From Gonocerus acuteangulatus (lineage: Eukaryota > Arthropoda > Insecta > Hemiptera > Coreidae), in contig OX328131.1 in the NCBI GenBank assembly GCA_946811695.1, positions 11,999,141 to 12,063,140 on the forward strand: a DNA stretch of 64,000 nucleotides, given 5' to 3'. The translations under genes were made by a program, and so were the position numbers. This document shows, in pieces, positions 34,650 through 45,406 of this stretch (positions are counted from its first letter, which is position 1; each line of letters opens with the position of its first letter). The notes below the pieces were generated by a model. The model did not search any database and was not told the origin of the DNA. It saw only the letters and a list, made by a program, of their open reading frames with translations.

Positions 34650-35041
34650 GCTTGCAATGTACGAAGGCTGGTGCATACAATGTAGGAATACTGTTGCTTA
34701 CAATGTAAGAACAATGTTGTTTACAATGTAGGAACACTGTTGCTTGCAATGTACGAAGGCTGGTGCATACAATGTAAGAAAAATGTTGTTTACAATGTAG
34801 GAACACTGTTGCTTGCAATGTACGAAGGCTGGTGCATACAATGTAAGAAAAATGTTGTTTACAATGTAGGAACACTGTTGCTTACAATGTACGAAGGCTG
34901 GTGCATACAATGTAAGAACAATGTTGTTTACAATGTAGGAACACTGTTGCTTACAATGTACGAAGGCTGGTGCATACAATGTAAGAAAAATGTTGTTTAC
35001 AATGTAGGAACACTGTTGCTTACAATGTACGAAGGCTGTTT
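34650..35041 (+). repeat. 69-bp higher-order satellite built of three 23-bp units
   Basis: The 69-bp unit repeats about 5.7 times. It divides into three 23-bp subunits, all starting CAATGTA: one with CGAAGGCTGG, one with AGAAAAATGTTG, one with GGAACACTGTTG. 69 is a multiple of three, so frames stay open on both strands (23-residue periods). Not a gene. Confidence 0.92.
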
Positions 35042-35045
35042 TCCA

Positions 35046-35829
35046 ATGTAAAAAAAAAAAGATTCATGCATTGTAATTTTACTTTATCGTCAACTGATTC
35101 TCATTCTTTTGGAGTTAAGCTGCTATGGAAATTTCCAGAATAGAAAATATTGAAAAAGAGTCAAAGTGGCAAAGATTCATTTATATAAAAGTTTCTAAAA
35201 TATTAAAAATTTAGTTTCTGGTTGTATTCATATTTTTTAAGCACTTTTCGAATTATTGCAGCTAATAAAATCTCTATAAATTGTGAATAATTACAAGTAA
35301 GGTACGTAACCAATATTGTTAATAATTGACAATACATTAATGTAACAATTTTATTACCTTAAATTCATCTTTACTTTTTTAAAGGTCCTTACAATCCATC
35401 ATATCATTTAATCTTTCAAAATATTTAATGTTTTTTTTTTTTTAATAATCTGCATTTTAATTCTTGTCATTATTGACTGATACATTTCATTTTATCATTA
35501 TAAAGTGGAAATTACTTTATTGTAAAACATATTCATCAATTTTTTTTTTTATTTTTCCCCCGGCGGTAAAAAGTTCATTATTTCTTAATATATACAGAGA
35601 ATCCAGAATAAAAATTAAATGCAGATTAAGCTATTAAAGACACGAACACAAGAGAGAACATCTGTTCAACAAGAAATATAATTTCGAAAACATTTCTGTG
35701 ATTTCAGAAATATCCTTAATATTGTAAAACATTCAAGTGGTAAACTATTTCTCCATCGGCCTACTTCCCAGCATTTTCAAAGCGTAAAGGTTTAAATCAT
35801 CTATTGCTCCCAGTATTGTTACGCCATTT
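35046..35829. other. no gene seen
   Basis: Strongly AT-rich, no features. Confidence 0.5.
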
Positions 35830-35969
35830 TAGCACTTTCCTCCGAAGGAAAGTAGCTATTGAGGTTGCACTCATGACGGAATTTTTGAAAAATTTCTTCA
35901 AATCTTTATCGAACCTATCTAGTAGACACCGAAAATGACCCCCGTTAAAATTTATATATATCATTATAT

Positions 35970-36015
<46 letters not shown>

Positions 36016-37003
36016 TCTGTTAATACGATAGCGGCCAGAGTTTTTGTTTTTTTGTCACGAAACTTGGTATATAGCGTTCAATTAGCAAACGATTGAACGA
36101 GTTTGTTAACCACCAAAATCGGTCCACCGAAAGGGGGGGTTTACCCCTGACCCGAAACACTAATTCGACCATGCCAGACGTAATTTGTGTTATATTTCAA
36201 CGAAACTTGGTATTCGTAGTGGTAATATAGAGAGAAAAGTGAGATGTAAAAATAAACTAAATCGGTTCATTAGGAGGGGAGGGGGGGGGGGGGTTACTCC
36301 GGACCCACAATACCAATTCGCCACTACCAGCCGTGATTTTTGTTTTATTTCGACGAAACTCGGTATTCGTCGTTGTAATCTACAGGTAAATATGTGTTGT
36401 AAAAATAAACTAAATCGGTTCATTAGGAGGGGGGTTTACTCCAGACCCACAATAGCAATTCGACACTACCAGCCGTGATTTTTGGTATATTTCGACGAAA
36501 CTCGTTATTCGTAGTGGTAATCTACAGGTAAATATGTGTTGTAAAAATAAACTAAATCGGTTCATTAGAAGGGGGGGTTTACTCCGGTCCCAAATTACAA
36601 ATATACTCATACCGGTCTTAGTTTCTGCTGTATTGTAACGAAACGCGGTATACGTCGTGCGTAACTCATGAGAAAGACGTTTTGTAAAAATGATCTAAAT
36701 CGGTCTATCGGAAAGGGGGGTTTACTTTGTAATATATTTCAATAGAAAAGCCCGCCAGACGTAGGTTCGCAATGCCGCCGCAAGGAGCGCTTTCTACCAC
36801 TAGAGGGACTGTATCCTGTTCCTGCGTTAGATCAAAAGACAGAATATGAAGTTTTATTAAGTAGTGTAGTAGGTAGCATGTGTAAACATAACTCTGGAAG
36901 CAAATTAATAATTAAAGAGTTACTTATTACAAAATTTAAAGAGAACTATTCATTTTAACTCTTAGGCTTCCACGGTCCGAGTCATTACAAATATTATAGT
37001 CTG

Positions 37004-37378
37004 TAGCAGAACACTTCTACAACACAAATCATGCAATCCAGTTCGACAAAGTAAGTATTCTGGCGAAAATAGAGAACTACCAAGAACGGATCATTAGGGA
37101 AGCCATAGGGATAGTACGCTGCCCGGAAAATTTTAACAAAGAAGATGGGTATAGGCTCAGCAAATTATGGTATCCGGTGATTAAGCCGAAGGAAAAAAGA
37201 AGAAACGAAATTCAACCAGTCAACGGTCCAGATGGAACCCACCAACCAGGTTCAAGCAAGACAGGGACCAACCAATCAGGGACATGGAAGAGCAGATTAC
37301 GCCCGCGGATGAATACAAAGACGAGTATTTATATTGAACAACTAGAAGAACATCCTCATTCTCAGACTAAGCCCTGAG
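37004..37378 (+). pseudogene. Penelope GIY-YIG endonuclease C-terminal end
   Basis: An open frame from about 37003 reads VAEHFYNTNHAIQFDKV, ILAKIENYQERIIREAIGI, CPENFNKEDGYRLSKLWYPV and a Pro/Ser-rich tail to the stop at 37376. The series H...F..., E/YxxRxxxEAxxI, NxNxDxGYxLSxxWxPV is the hallmark of the C-terminal part of GIY-YIG nucleases fused to Penelope reverse transcriptases; the enzyme nicks target DNA to prime reverse transcription. The catalytic GIY-YIG motifs and the whole reverse transcriptase are missing through 5' truncation. The remaining frame has no stop. Confidence 0.85.
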
Positions 37379-37412
37379 GAAGCTGGCAGTATGACTAGCG
37401 AAACGTCGGCAA
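37368..37412 (+). ncRNA. hammerhead ribozyme motif next to Penelope coding end
   Basis: CTGAGGA (37374-37380; G at the free position 7) overlaps the stop codon of the endonuclease frame. Then helix II GCTGG/CTAGC with a G-U pair, GAAA, helix III ACGT, triplet GTC, helix I GCC/GGC. All required core residues are present. Confidence 0.75.
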
Positions 37413-37579
37413 AGAAGTTTGTGACACGGTCAATACCAGAAGACTATAATATTTGTAAGAACTATTCATGTTTTTATTTTATTTATATGGGATATTTTAT
37501 GCCAATCTTTCTGGAAAGCAGTCTACACTACCAAAATTCTGAGGAAAGTGCTTAGTTATGCAGCTCCTGCGTGACGGAC

Positions 37580-38282
37580 TTTTGTTTCTTTATTTCAATA
37601 ATAATAAGTGATTTTGAAAGTTTAGAATATAAACTAAAGTCTCCAATTGAACGAACATAACACTTCCAAATAGACTGAGTTAATGGCAACGAAATTTACG
37701 TTAAAACAAGAACTGCTCATGTACATTGATTTTCTTTAAATAATTTCTCTGCTTGAAAAAAAAAAACAACATTTATATAACATAGTTTGAAAAGATTTTC
37801 TATTCATAATTTCAGTTTCGTCAATTTAAACCAGCCGAAAAATAATTGTTACATTTTCTTCTCAAAAACCTGATAATGTAATGATATCACCTTACCAACG
37901 TCCCTGTACAAAGTGTATTATATCGATGAAGCAAATATGCATGTACATATTCTAAAAGCCTTCTAGATCAAATAATTTAATCGTATTTTTATTTTAAAAT
38001 TATTTTTATTCCCTTGATGCGTTTTTAGCCATCTCAGACTTCTTTTCAAGGGAATCAAATATATTTTTGAAGATCAACAAAAAGGAAAAACAATTTTTTT
38101 TATCATTATAAAACGTTTTCAAAAACAAATTATCAATTATATATATATATATTCTCGGAAATTGACCTCTTCTATACATTTTTTTCTCTTCTTTTTGGAA
38201 AGGCCTTATAGGTCATTTTTTTTATTTGTCGAGCTTTTGGCCTCTCATCAAAAGACATCTTTATTATAAACAGTATTTTAAA
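37580..38282. other. no gene seen
   Basis: AT-rich; a short (TA)n at 38140-38152. Confidence 0.5.
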
Positions 38283-38945
38283 TCTCTATATATAAAAATA
38301 GCATGTCTGTCTATTTGTCCGTTTGTATGTTTGTTCCTTATACAAATCCATACCCTCGGTCAGATTTTGACCAAACTTGGAACACAGGTAGGTCTTAATC
38401 CGGGAAGTATCGTAGGCTAAGTCAAAAACATCTATCCGCTGTCTGTCTGTGTGTTTGTTCCTTATACAAATCCACACCCTTCGTCCGATTTTTTTTACCA
38501 AACTTGGCACACAGGTAGGTCTTGTTACGGGGAGTGTCATAGGCTAGGTCAAAAAAGGCCATCAACAGACTGTCTGTATATTTGTTCATTATACAAATCC
38601 ACACCGCTAGACCGATTTTGACCAACCTTGGCACACCGGTAGGTCTTGACATGATGAGTATCATGGGCTAGGTAAAAACGACTAACAGCAGTCTGTCTGT
38701 ATGTTTGTTCTTTATAAAAATCCACATAGTTCGGCCGACTTTGATCGAACTTGGTGATTTGGGGACTGTCATAGGTTGGGTTAAAATCGTCTATGACTCA
38801 CAGTTCGGAGGTCACCGGTTCGAAGCAATGAACCCAAATAGTTAAAGATTTGCGTTATTAAATTTTAATATTACTTATTTGGTTTCTAATTTATTTTTGC
38901 TTTTCTATAAAGTAGGTGTAGCATAGCACGCCGGGTAACAGATAG
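38283..38945 (+). mobile_element. non-autonomous Helitron, family C, copy 1
   Basis: Begins TCTCTATATATAAAAATAGC after A, and ends AGCACGCCGGGTAACAGATAG before T (CTAG mutated to ATAG). Between are four imperfect repeats of about 105-115 bp, each with a CCGATTTTGACCAAACTTGG motif, TAGGTC, and TGTCTGT. The 3' terminal hairpin is weak. Family C recurs at 44799, 48194 and 61747. Confidence 0.75.
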
Positions 38946-39186
38946 TTAATTATAAAAATCCGAATTCTATATCCACAGTTACGACAGGACTATGTCGGGT
39001 CAGCTATATATTTATATATATATATATATATAAATTAAAAATCATAACTGAGAACGTTCAATTGTGAAAACTAAACGTTTCTTAGTAAGTACTACAGATT
39101 ACGTCATTGTGTGGACGTTACAAGCGGTATTCTCACCCCTAAAGGTTATTGTTAGTTGATATAACTAACTGATATATTCATTTTTA
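38946..39186. other. no gene seen
   Basis: Short (TA)n at about 39006-39032; otherwise nothing. Confidence 0.4.
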
Positions 39187-39263
39187 GAATTTATTTATTT
39201 TTTTATAAATATGGCACAGGTCGAAATAATAGTACTCCATTTTATGTACTGTTTTATTGTTGG

Positions 39264-39310
39264 CACGCCCTACATGTTTCGTGGCCTTTATGCCACCTCC
39301 TCAGGGGCCA
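39264..39310 (-). ncRNA. hammerhead ribozyme motif
   Basis: Minus strand: CTGAGGA (39298-39304), helix II GTGGC/GCCAC, GAAA, helix III palindrome ACATGT, cleavage after GTA, helix I GCCC/GGGC. Confidence 0.7.
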
Positions 39311-39369
39311 TTACATCCCTATGTGTGGATCTTAGTATGGGTGGCGAGCTATCCACACATGGGGATTTA

Positions 39370-39414
39370 GTGGCCCCTGAGGAGGTGGCATAAAGGCCAC
39401 GAAACATGTAAGGC
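39370..39414 (+). ncRNA. hammerhead ribozyme motif
   Basis: CTGAGGA (39377-39383), helix II GTGGC/GCCAC, GAAA, helix III ACATGT, GTA. Helix I has one change (AGGC for GGGC) that breaks the first pair. Confidence 0.6.
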
Positions 39415-39491
39415 GTGCCAAAAATAAAATAGTACATAAAATGGAGTACTATTATTTCGACCTGTGCCATATTTATAAAAAATAAATAAAT

Positions 39492-40068
39492 ATACATAAA
39501 TAAAGGTCAGAAATCGTGGAATTGAATTTTTACAAAAAAAAAAAACTAGCGTCGGAATGTGCTTTCAACAAGCGATTGTAGGGAAGCGTCATTGTGAACT
39601 ATTACTAAGACAGTAAAAGAAAATATTTGACAACAGTTCAAAGAAAGAAGTTTAAAATACAAATCTTTAGTTGTATTTGTTTTGGTCCTTGACACCAAAT
39701 ACAACAATACTGTTTGTATTATATGTTGTTGTACAATCACCAACAGTCTCAAGATTGTAAACTACTTTCAGATAATCCACCATGAATGGGATAACCCATG
39801 GATCCACCATGAATGGCCGAACCATGAATAATGCTCGTTACCCCTTTAGAAGTACAGGTTGAATGCCGTCTTCTAAAAGGATCTTTTCTCATTAGTATGT
39901 GTGGAGATTTCGAAAGAAAATTTTTGCATAATGAAAGATGAGTCAGTGCCGCGCCTTCTCTTTTAAAGGACTTGTTGGGAAATGCTGTCACAATTTTCTT
40001 CAGGGTTTCTAAGACGTAAATGAGTTGTTTTTTTCATTCCAAGGGCTTCATATATACAGGGTGTTTCA
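39492..40068. other. no gene seen
   Basis: A small direct/inverted repeat (GGATCCACCATGAATGG type) at about 39776-39818; no gene. Confidence 0.4.
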
Positions 40069-40232
40069 GGGTTAAGTGGCCAAACCGAAAATATGAAATA
40101 AGGATCTTAAATTTAGGAAAACATTTCCTCTGAGAGTAAGTCCATACAAGCTTTGCTTAGGAGATATTAACAATTAAATATTTTTATTGTTATGTATTAC
40201 GTAGGTTTATTAAATAATATCATTGAATTTTA

Positions 40233-40400
40233 CGATGCCTGGTGGCCGTGGGTTCGATTCCCACTTGGGTTGGTGGCTTTTCTTTGGAAAAAAAAACAGC
40301 ATCAGCCCTATCCTGGCTAGAAAACGGTTGTAACTAATAGATAATCCGTCCTAAAATTTTAGGTTAATTATAATGGACGTTAAAAATTAAATATATAAAT
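40233..40400 (+). mobile_element. SINE family 2, head-deleted
   Basis: GGTGGCCGTGGGTTCGATTCC joins the A-box region directly to the B box, so the middle of the tRNA head is deleted. The GGTGGCTTTTCTTTGG body, CATCAGCCCTATCCTGGCTA and tail TAATGGACGTTAAAAATTAA are clear. Confidence 0.75.
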
Positions 40401-40832
40401 ATTTAATTTTACTAATAAATAATATTATTTTATTTAGTAATATTATTATTTTAGGTTTATTAAATAAAAAAACTTATTATATAAGTTTTTGAAGTTTATG
40501 TTTTATTTTATTTTATTTTATTTGTTCTAACTACTTTATTTATTAAATTTAAACAATAATATCATATTAAATATTGTTCAATATGATTTCCTTGAAAACT
40601 AAATTAGTCTCGGCATCTTTATTCAACAGCAATGGCAGAACGGCGCTGGATATGTGTTATTTTTATGCATACATACATACATACGTAGATACAGAGGAGG
40701 TTTTCCCGCATTTTTTTATCCTAAGAATATAATATATACTTGGGATGAAAACTGGACAGAATTACAAGACACATGGTGGTTTTCTAAGTAACGTATCTAG
40801 AGCTTAGTCTCGATTCTTTTTGAGTTCATTAC

Positions 40833-40835
<3 letters not shown>
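40401..40835. other. no gene seen
   Basis: Very AT-rich, includes short TTTTA repeats near 40500-40520 and ATAC repeats near 40668-40685. Confidence 0.5.
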
Positions 40836-40909
<74 letters not shown>

Positions 40910-41100
40910 TACCTACGGGGAAAGAGGAAAAACGCTAAAATGGACCGATTTTGATTGAATTCATACTTTGTCCGAAACAGAAGGTTGGATCTAACTCATA
41001 ACCTAAGCTTCAGTTAATGTAATACGATTTTAAATAAATTAATTTTAAATACGGAATTGTGATTTACGTGAGTTAGGTATTTCGTTTGCAAAATTTATGT
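40836..41100 (+). mobile_element. Helentron-like remnant with (TA)n(CA)n
   Basis: (TA)n at 40836-40886 passes into (CA)n at 40887-40908. It is followed by TGGACCGATTTTGATTGAAT, the same motif that follows (TA)n in family B. No ends were found. Confidence 0.45.
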
Positions 41101-41729
41101 TCTATGTTTGCTGTGAAAATATTCCCCACGTCCCGTCATCGTTTTCCAAACCACAATTGCGAATCTCGAGCGTTACGCCACATAACGGGTCTGAGTGACA
41201 ACATAAGTGATGTTTTAATATAACATTGAGTTCTATATTTCAAAAGTATTCCAACGTCACTGCGAGGTGTCCATAATCATTCAGTGATTTCAAACCATTA
41301 GCAATGACCCAGATTGGAAGATTCTGATCAAACAGGCGCCAGTGGAGGTATACGATTCTTGAGCATTAGTCACAAAATGGAGATTGCGTGGTCAGTACTC
41401 TGAATGATTTTAGTACCCATTAAAGCCTGGGTAGGCCTAGATACAGTACGGTGCCCAAATTCCAATACACAAACGGCGCGCAAAAAGAAGATAAAATATT
41501 CGTAGGGCACCCGAACTCTAAATAACAAATTTCAATACAATCATTTTTAAGAATTGGTACAATTTAGCTAGCTGTACAACCAAGTGGTATGCGAGCCGAA
41601 AAACGTCCGTCACACAGTACCTGAATAAGCGCATTCCTCAATAACCCCCTTTCAGATTTTAGGTGGATTTTTCTGGTCAAAGAACACCTTTAATCGTTTC
41701 TTTCGAGACTGCTGTAGACCAAGTTACCA
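41101..41729. other. no gene seen
   Basis: Nothing recognised on either strand. Confidence 0.4.
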
Positions 41730-42090
41730 AGTACATACAGGATTTTACCAAGTACTTTGGATTGGACACGTTGGATAATGTTTATATTTGACGGCTTAGC
41801 TGATCCCCATAGTTCTTTCCCGTATGTCCATATCGGTCTTATTATGGTCTTGTATATTGTCAGTTTGTTTTTTGTGTCAAGTTTTGATGTCGGTCCAATA
41901 ATTTGTCCAAGAAGTCCAAAGCGTTTCTTGAGTTCTTGTCTCTTCGGTTTTTGTGTGTTTTTGTCTCTTCTGTTGTTAGATTTGGATTTTGGGATATTGT
42001 GGATTTATACGGAAGGGCACTCAGATCGTCGTAATCACATGCGTAAATTTCTCTAGGTTCATTTGAATCCTCAATTTGTTTACCCATTTC
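41730..42090 (-). pseudogene. Jockey-clade LINE polymerase fragment
   Basis: Minus strand: VEKWVNKLRIQMNLEK near 42060 (thumb start), then after a frame break IYKTIIRPIWTYGKELWG, SAKPSNINIIQRVQSK and VLGKIL near 41740-41880. The strings YKTILKPIWTYGxxLWGxAKxSNIxxIQxxQxK are characteristic of Jockey-clade polymerases, just after the reverse-transcriptase domain. Catalytic motifs and both ends are missing and at least one frameshift is present (about 41960-42040), so this is a dead internal scrap. Confidence 0.8.
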
Positions 42091-42190
42091 TCGACATCAG
42101 TAAGGTAGGTTTGACTATATCTAGTAACTTAATAGTGCTAAACCTATTCCTAAGTAGTTGTCTGTGCAGTTAACTACTGGCCAACTCTGA

Positions 42191-42250
<60 letters not shown>

Positions 42251-42254
<4 letters not shown>

Positions 42255-42632
42255 GAGGGTTGAGAGCACAACTAGACCAAGTCCATGTTACACAGTTTTC
42301 AGAAAATGAGTATTATTCCTTTTAATTGCAGAGATGTTGTATAAATCCTATTGACCAGTATAAGTCTTAAAAAGATTTGAACTTAAACACTGATCTTAAT
42401 TTATGTGTAGCCTTGTTAAAATAGTTATAACTTGGACTTGGCTTACTTGTGCTCAGAAAAGTAATAAGAATGACTTCCAGATGTGCAGCAAGAACTGCTA
42501 CAAGTGGCTAAATAATGTAGTTAGGACTTAGTCTCCTGTAGCACTGAAAAAAGCCATTCTAGTAATACTGTTCCAATTCATTACAACATAAAATGCCAAA
42601 AATGGACTTGGTCTACTTGTGCTCTGAATCCT

Positions 42633-42633
<1 letters not shown>
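42251..42633. mobile_element. TIR element inserted into (TA)n
   Basis: GAGAGCACAACTAGACCAAG at the left answers CTTGGTCTACTTGTGCTCTG at the right; a third copy (ACTTGGCTTACTTGTGCTC) lies inside at about 42434-42457. Both sides are (TA)n (42194-42250 and 42634-42688), so the element probably split one microsatellite using a TA target. No transposase. Confidence 0.65.

Positions 42634-42722
<89 letters not shown>
42634..42722. repeat. (TA)n(GA)n compound microsatellite
   Basis: TA tract to 42688, then about 17 GA units to 42722. Confidence 0.95.
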
Positions 42723-42729
<7 letters not shown>

Positions 42730-43547
42730 GGGGGTTATGTTATGATGATTAGAATACATTTTCAAAAATTCTTTCATGAGTTCACCTCAATAGGTAAACT
42801 CTTTGGGAAATTGCTAAAAAGGTTGACAACCGCTGTTCTAGAACAACAATTAATACTGAGGAGTTTAGAGATAACTCTTCATGGTCAAATACTGTCTTTA
42901 AGGACCTGCTCATTAGTAAGAAATGCTGTCATTATTCCAAGCTCAGTTTAAGTAAGGAAATTTTAATATGTCATTTTACTTCAGCAGACTGGAGAAAAAA
43001 AAAAAAAAAAGTAATTACAAGTCAATGGGGAGTCATTTTCTTTTTTTCTTTTTTGCATCGTGGTAGTTTAATGCAGTAATTGTTTCTCGGAGAGAACTTA
43101 ACCTCCCAGGTGGTGCCCCATTCCTCGGAACGTCCTTGCAATCCGTCCTTGTCTTGTTAATGCAGTTATGCATTTATGAATGCTATTGCACTCTCCAAGC
43201 AATGACTTCCCGGATAAAATGATAGAATAACTTATAAGGTATGGCTGCAAATCTGCAAGGGAAAAAAAAATTAATTTTATGCAACATTATTGTTAGAAGA
43301 CGAAGAACGTAATTGTAGAGCGAAATTAGTTTTGAAAAAATTAATAATGATATCTTAGAAAAAATTAATAAACCTCGTCCCTCCCAAGAAAATTGCTCGT
43401 CATGGTACTAAAAGAGGACTAAGACAAAATGGCAATTAGAAAAAAGAAAATATAATGAAATAATTTGTTATTATGGCTTCTTTGCTCAAGAAGATTAATC
43501 TCAAATGGATGTCTATGGGGTAAATACTGTATTGAAATTTATCTAGC
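42723..43547. other. no gene supported
   Basis: A 69-codon frame at 42742-42951 has no recognised motif (the string ending IGKLFGKLLKRLTT could come from an old element). Otherwise nothing. Confidence 0.35.
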
Positions 43548-43555
43548 AAACAACC

Positions 43556-44569
43556 CACAGATGGGCATAATTTTATTTATAAATAAAAATACGAATTTAT
43601 TCGTACTTTATACATTTGTGAATACGAATATAAATAAATTCGTACTTCATATATTTGTGAATACGAATATAAATAAATTCGTATTCATAAGTGTGAATAC
43701 GAATTTATTTTTATTCACATATATTAAATATAAAAATACAAATAAAATTTTATTCGCAAATTTTTCTGCGAATAAAATTAAATTCACAGAAAAAATTGTA
43801 AATAATCACAAAAAATGTGAATATTTAAAAAAAAATCAAGTGATTACAAAAAAAAATCACATTAAAATATACGAATAAAAATTTATTCACATTATAATTT
43901 GTGAATAAAAATTTATTCACAATAAAATTCGCAAATAAATTATGAATTTCCTTGTATTAAGATGATATTACAAAAGTTATTGAAGGTGATTTTTTTTTTT
44001 TTTTTTTTTTTTTTTGATGGAGGTACAGATGACAAACTGTGTCCCTGCAGCATGGCTGGTGGTCCGCGGCGGACTCGGGGTAAACAAAAAATCTAGGCGC
44101 TAATAACCTAGACGTTAAATGCCTTAAAAAAAAAAAATCACCTTCAGTAACTTTCGTAATATCATCTTAATACGAATAAATTCATGATTTATTTGCGAAT
44201 TTTATTGTGAATAAATTTTTATTCACAAATTATAATGTGAATAAATTTTTATTCGTATATTTTAATGTGATTTTTTTTCTAATCGCTTGATTTTTTGTAA
44301 ATATTCACATTTTTTGTGATTATTTACAATTTTTTCTGTCAATTTATTTTTATTCGCAGAAAAATTTGCGAATAAAATTTTATTTGTATTTTTATATTTA
44401 ATATATGTGAATAAAAATAAATTCGTATTCACACTTATGAATACGAATTTATTTATATTCGTATTCACAAATATATGAAGTACGAATTTATTTATATTCG
44501 TATTCACATATGTATAAAGTACGAATAAATTCGTATTTTTATTTATAAATAAAATTATGCCCATCTCTG
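43556..44569. mobile_element. hAT-like foldback element
   Basis: Arms of about 435 bp (43556-43990, 44137-44569) are inverted copies starting CACAGATGGGCATAAT / CAGAGATGGGCATAAT, a hAT-type terminus. The flanks AAACAACC (43548-43555) and AAACATCC (44570-44577) match at 7 of 8 bases, the hAT duplication length. The arms are nearly pure A/T with repeated GAATACGAATATAAATAAAT. The loop (43991-44136) holds a SINE-like piece. No transposase; the matching frames in the two arms are low-complexity. Confidence 0.8.
43991..44136 (+). mobile_element. SINE-like insert with shared tail
   Basis: Between a T run and an A run lies a GC-rich head (CTGCAGCATGGCTGGTGG) and the tail TAGGCGCTAATAACCTAGAC, matching the tail of SINE families 1 and 3. 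The head is not recognisably tRNA or 5S. Confidence 0.5.
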
Positions 44570-44577
44570 AAACATCC

Positions 44578-44798
44578 TTACCATTTGCATCGTTCGGCGA
44601 ACATTGCATCATAAACATATTGATGAAATGAATCCATGGACAGTCATAACGATCTTTCAAAAACTTAAGGACATAGTGTAACTGACTGAAGGTAGCCCAC
44701 ATTTGGACAAAATATTAGACAATTTACGCAATAAAAATACAACAACAACGAAAAAAGAAAAAGTATTCAAGAGTTCGTTTTATAGTTGTTATAAATAA
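44578..44798. other. no gene supported
   Basis: A minus-strand frame continues for about 40 codons beyond the foldback but resembles no family I know. Confidence 0.35.
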
Positions 44799-45406
44799 CT
44801 AGCTGTTGCCAAGTGTGCCATGCTACACCTACTTTCTGCCTATGACTCTCCCCGTATCAAGGTCTACCTGCATACCCAGTTACATCAAAATCTGTCAAAC
44901 GTTGTGAATTTGTTTATATCTGTCTGAAAGAGCCAACAGAGGCCAGCACCACAGCAATTCATAAAACAGCAGACAGAGGCCAGCACCACAGCTTGCGAGT
45001 AGATAGCTCTTATCAAAGAAAGCCAGCGCTCCTTAGTTAGACAGTGACTGTTGATATAAAATTGAAATAAACTGCATTACATGATTATATAATGATGTAA
45101 AGCCATCAATGAGTTCGAGTTATTCTAATTATAAAGAACATCAACAAATAAATTTGAGACATTATTCAAAATGGCCGTAAGAATCTGAATGGTTCAGTGT
45201 AGCCAATTTTTCTTGAACAAAACTTTTGATCTTCTGACCAAATTTTGAAATTTGACGATTTGGACCTAGCCTAGGAGATTTCCCGCATGAAGACCTACCT
45301 GTGTGCCAAGTTTGGTCAAAATCAGTCAAACGGTGTAGTTTTGTATAAGGACCAAACAGATGTGCGGACAAACAGACAAACAGACAGACACGTGATTTTT
45401 TTTAGA
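44799..45406 (-). mobile_element. non-autonomous Helitron, family C, copy 2
   Basis: Minus strand begins TCTAAAAAAAATCACGTGTC (ending 45406) and ends TGTAGCATGGCACACTTGGC...CTAG at 44799; flanks A and T. Part of the internal repeats is replaced by an unrelated stretch (about 44940-45170) containing AGACAGAGGCCAGCACCACA twice. Confidence 0.75.

Larger units (their letters stand above)
36954..37458 (+). mobile_element. Penelope-like element, 3' fragment
   Basis: A perfect 11-bp direct repeat GAACTATTCAT (36943-36953 and 37459-37469) brackets this 505-bp insert. It holds the end of the endonuclease frame, a hammerhead and the inverted pair ACAAATATTATAGTCT (36986-37001) / AGACTATAATATTTGT (37441-37456). 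A 5'-truncated body with an inverted piece of its own terminus at the left is usual for Penelope insertions. Confidence 0.85.
35830..37579 (+). mobile_element. Helentron-like element, family A, copy 5
   Basis: Complete ends (TAGCACTTTCCTC; GAGGAAAGTGCT, hairpin, GTGACGGAC). (TA)n is at about 35978-36012, with four internal repeats, one with a long G run near 36283. It is interrupted near its 3' end by a Penelope-like insertion with an 11-bp target duplication; without that it would be about 1.24 kb. Confidence 0.7.
39187..39491. mobile_element. palindrome with a hammerhead in each arm
   Basis: Arms of about 125 bp (39187-39310, 39366-39491) are nearly perfect inverted copies, outermost ATTTATTTATTTTTTTATAA and including ATGGCACAGGTCGAAATAAT. 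Each arm has a hammerhead core on opposite strands. The centre (about 55 bp) is unique apart from a small GTGTGGAT/ATCCACAC pair. Interpreted as two Penelope-like termini joined head to head. Confidence 0.75.

Noticed and set aside
34639..35051. Repeat-protein gene in the 69-bp array
   Set aside because: Frames are open on both strands only because 69 is a multiple of three; the coding sense is equal on either strand.
40068..40230. Complete element with CAGGGTGT end at about 40070
   Set aside because: Only one end is visible; no inverted partner was found to the right before other repeats begin.
43465..44702. Coding genes in the foldback arms
   Set aside because: The two frames are the same A/T-rich inverted repeat read twice (Asn/Ile/Phe/Lys-rich).
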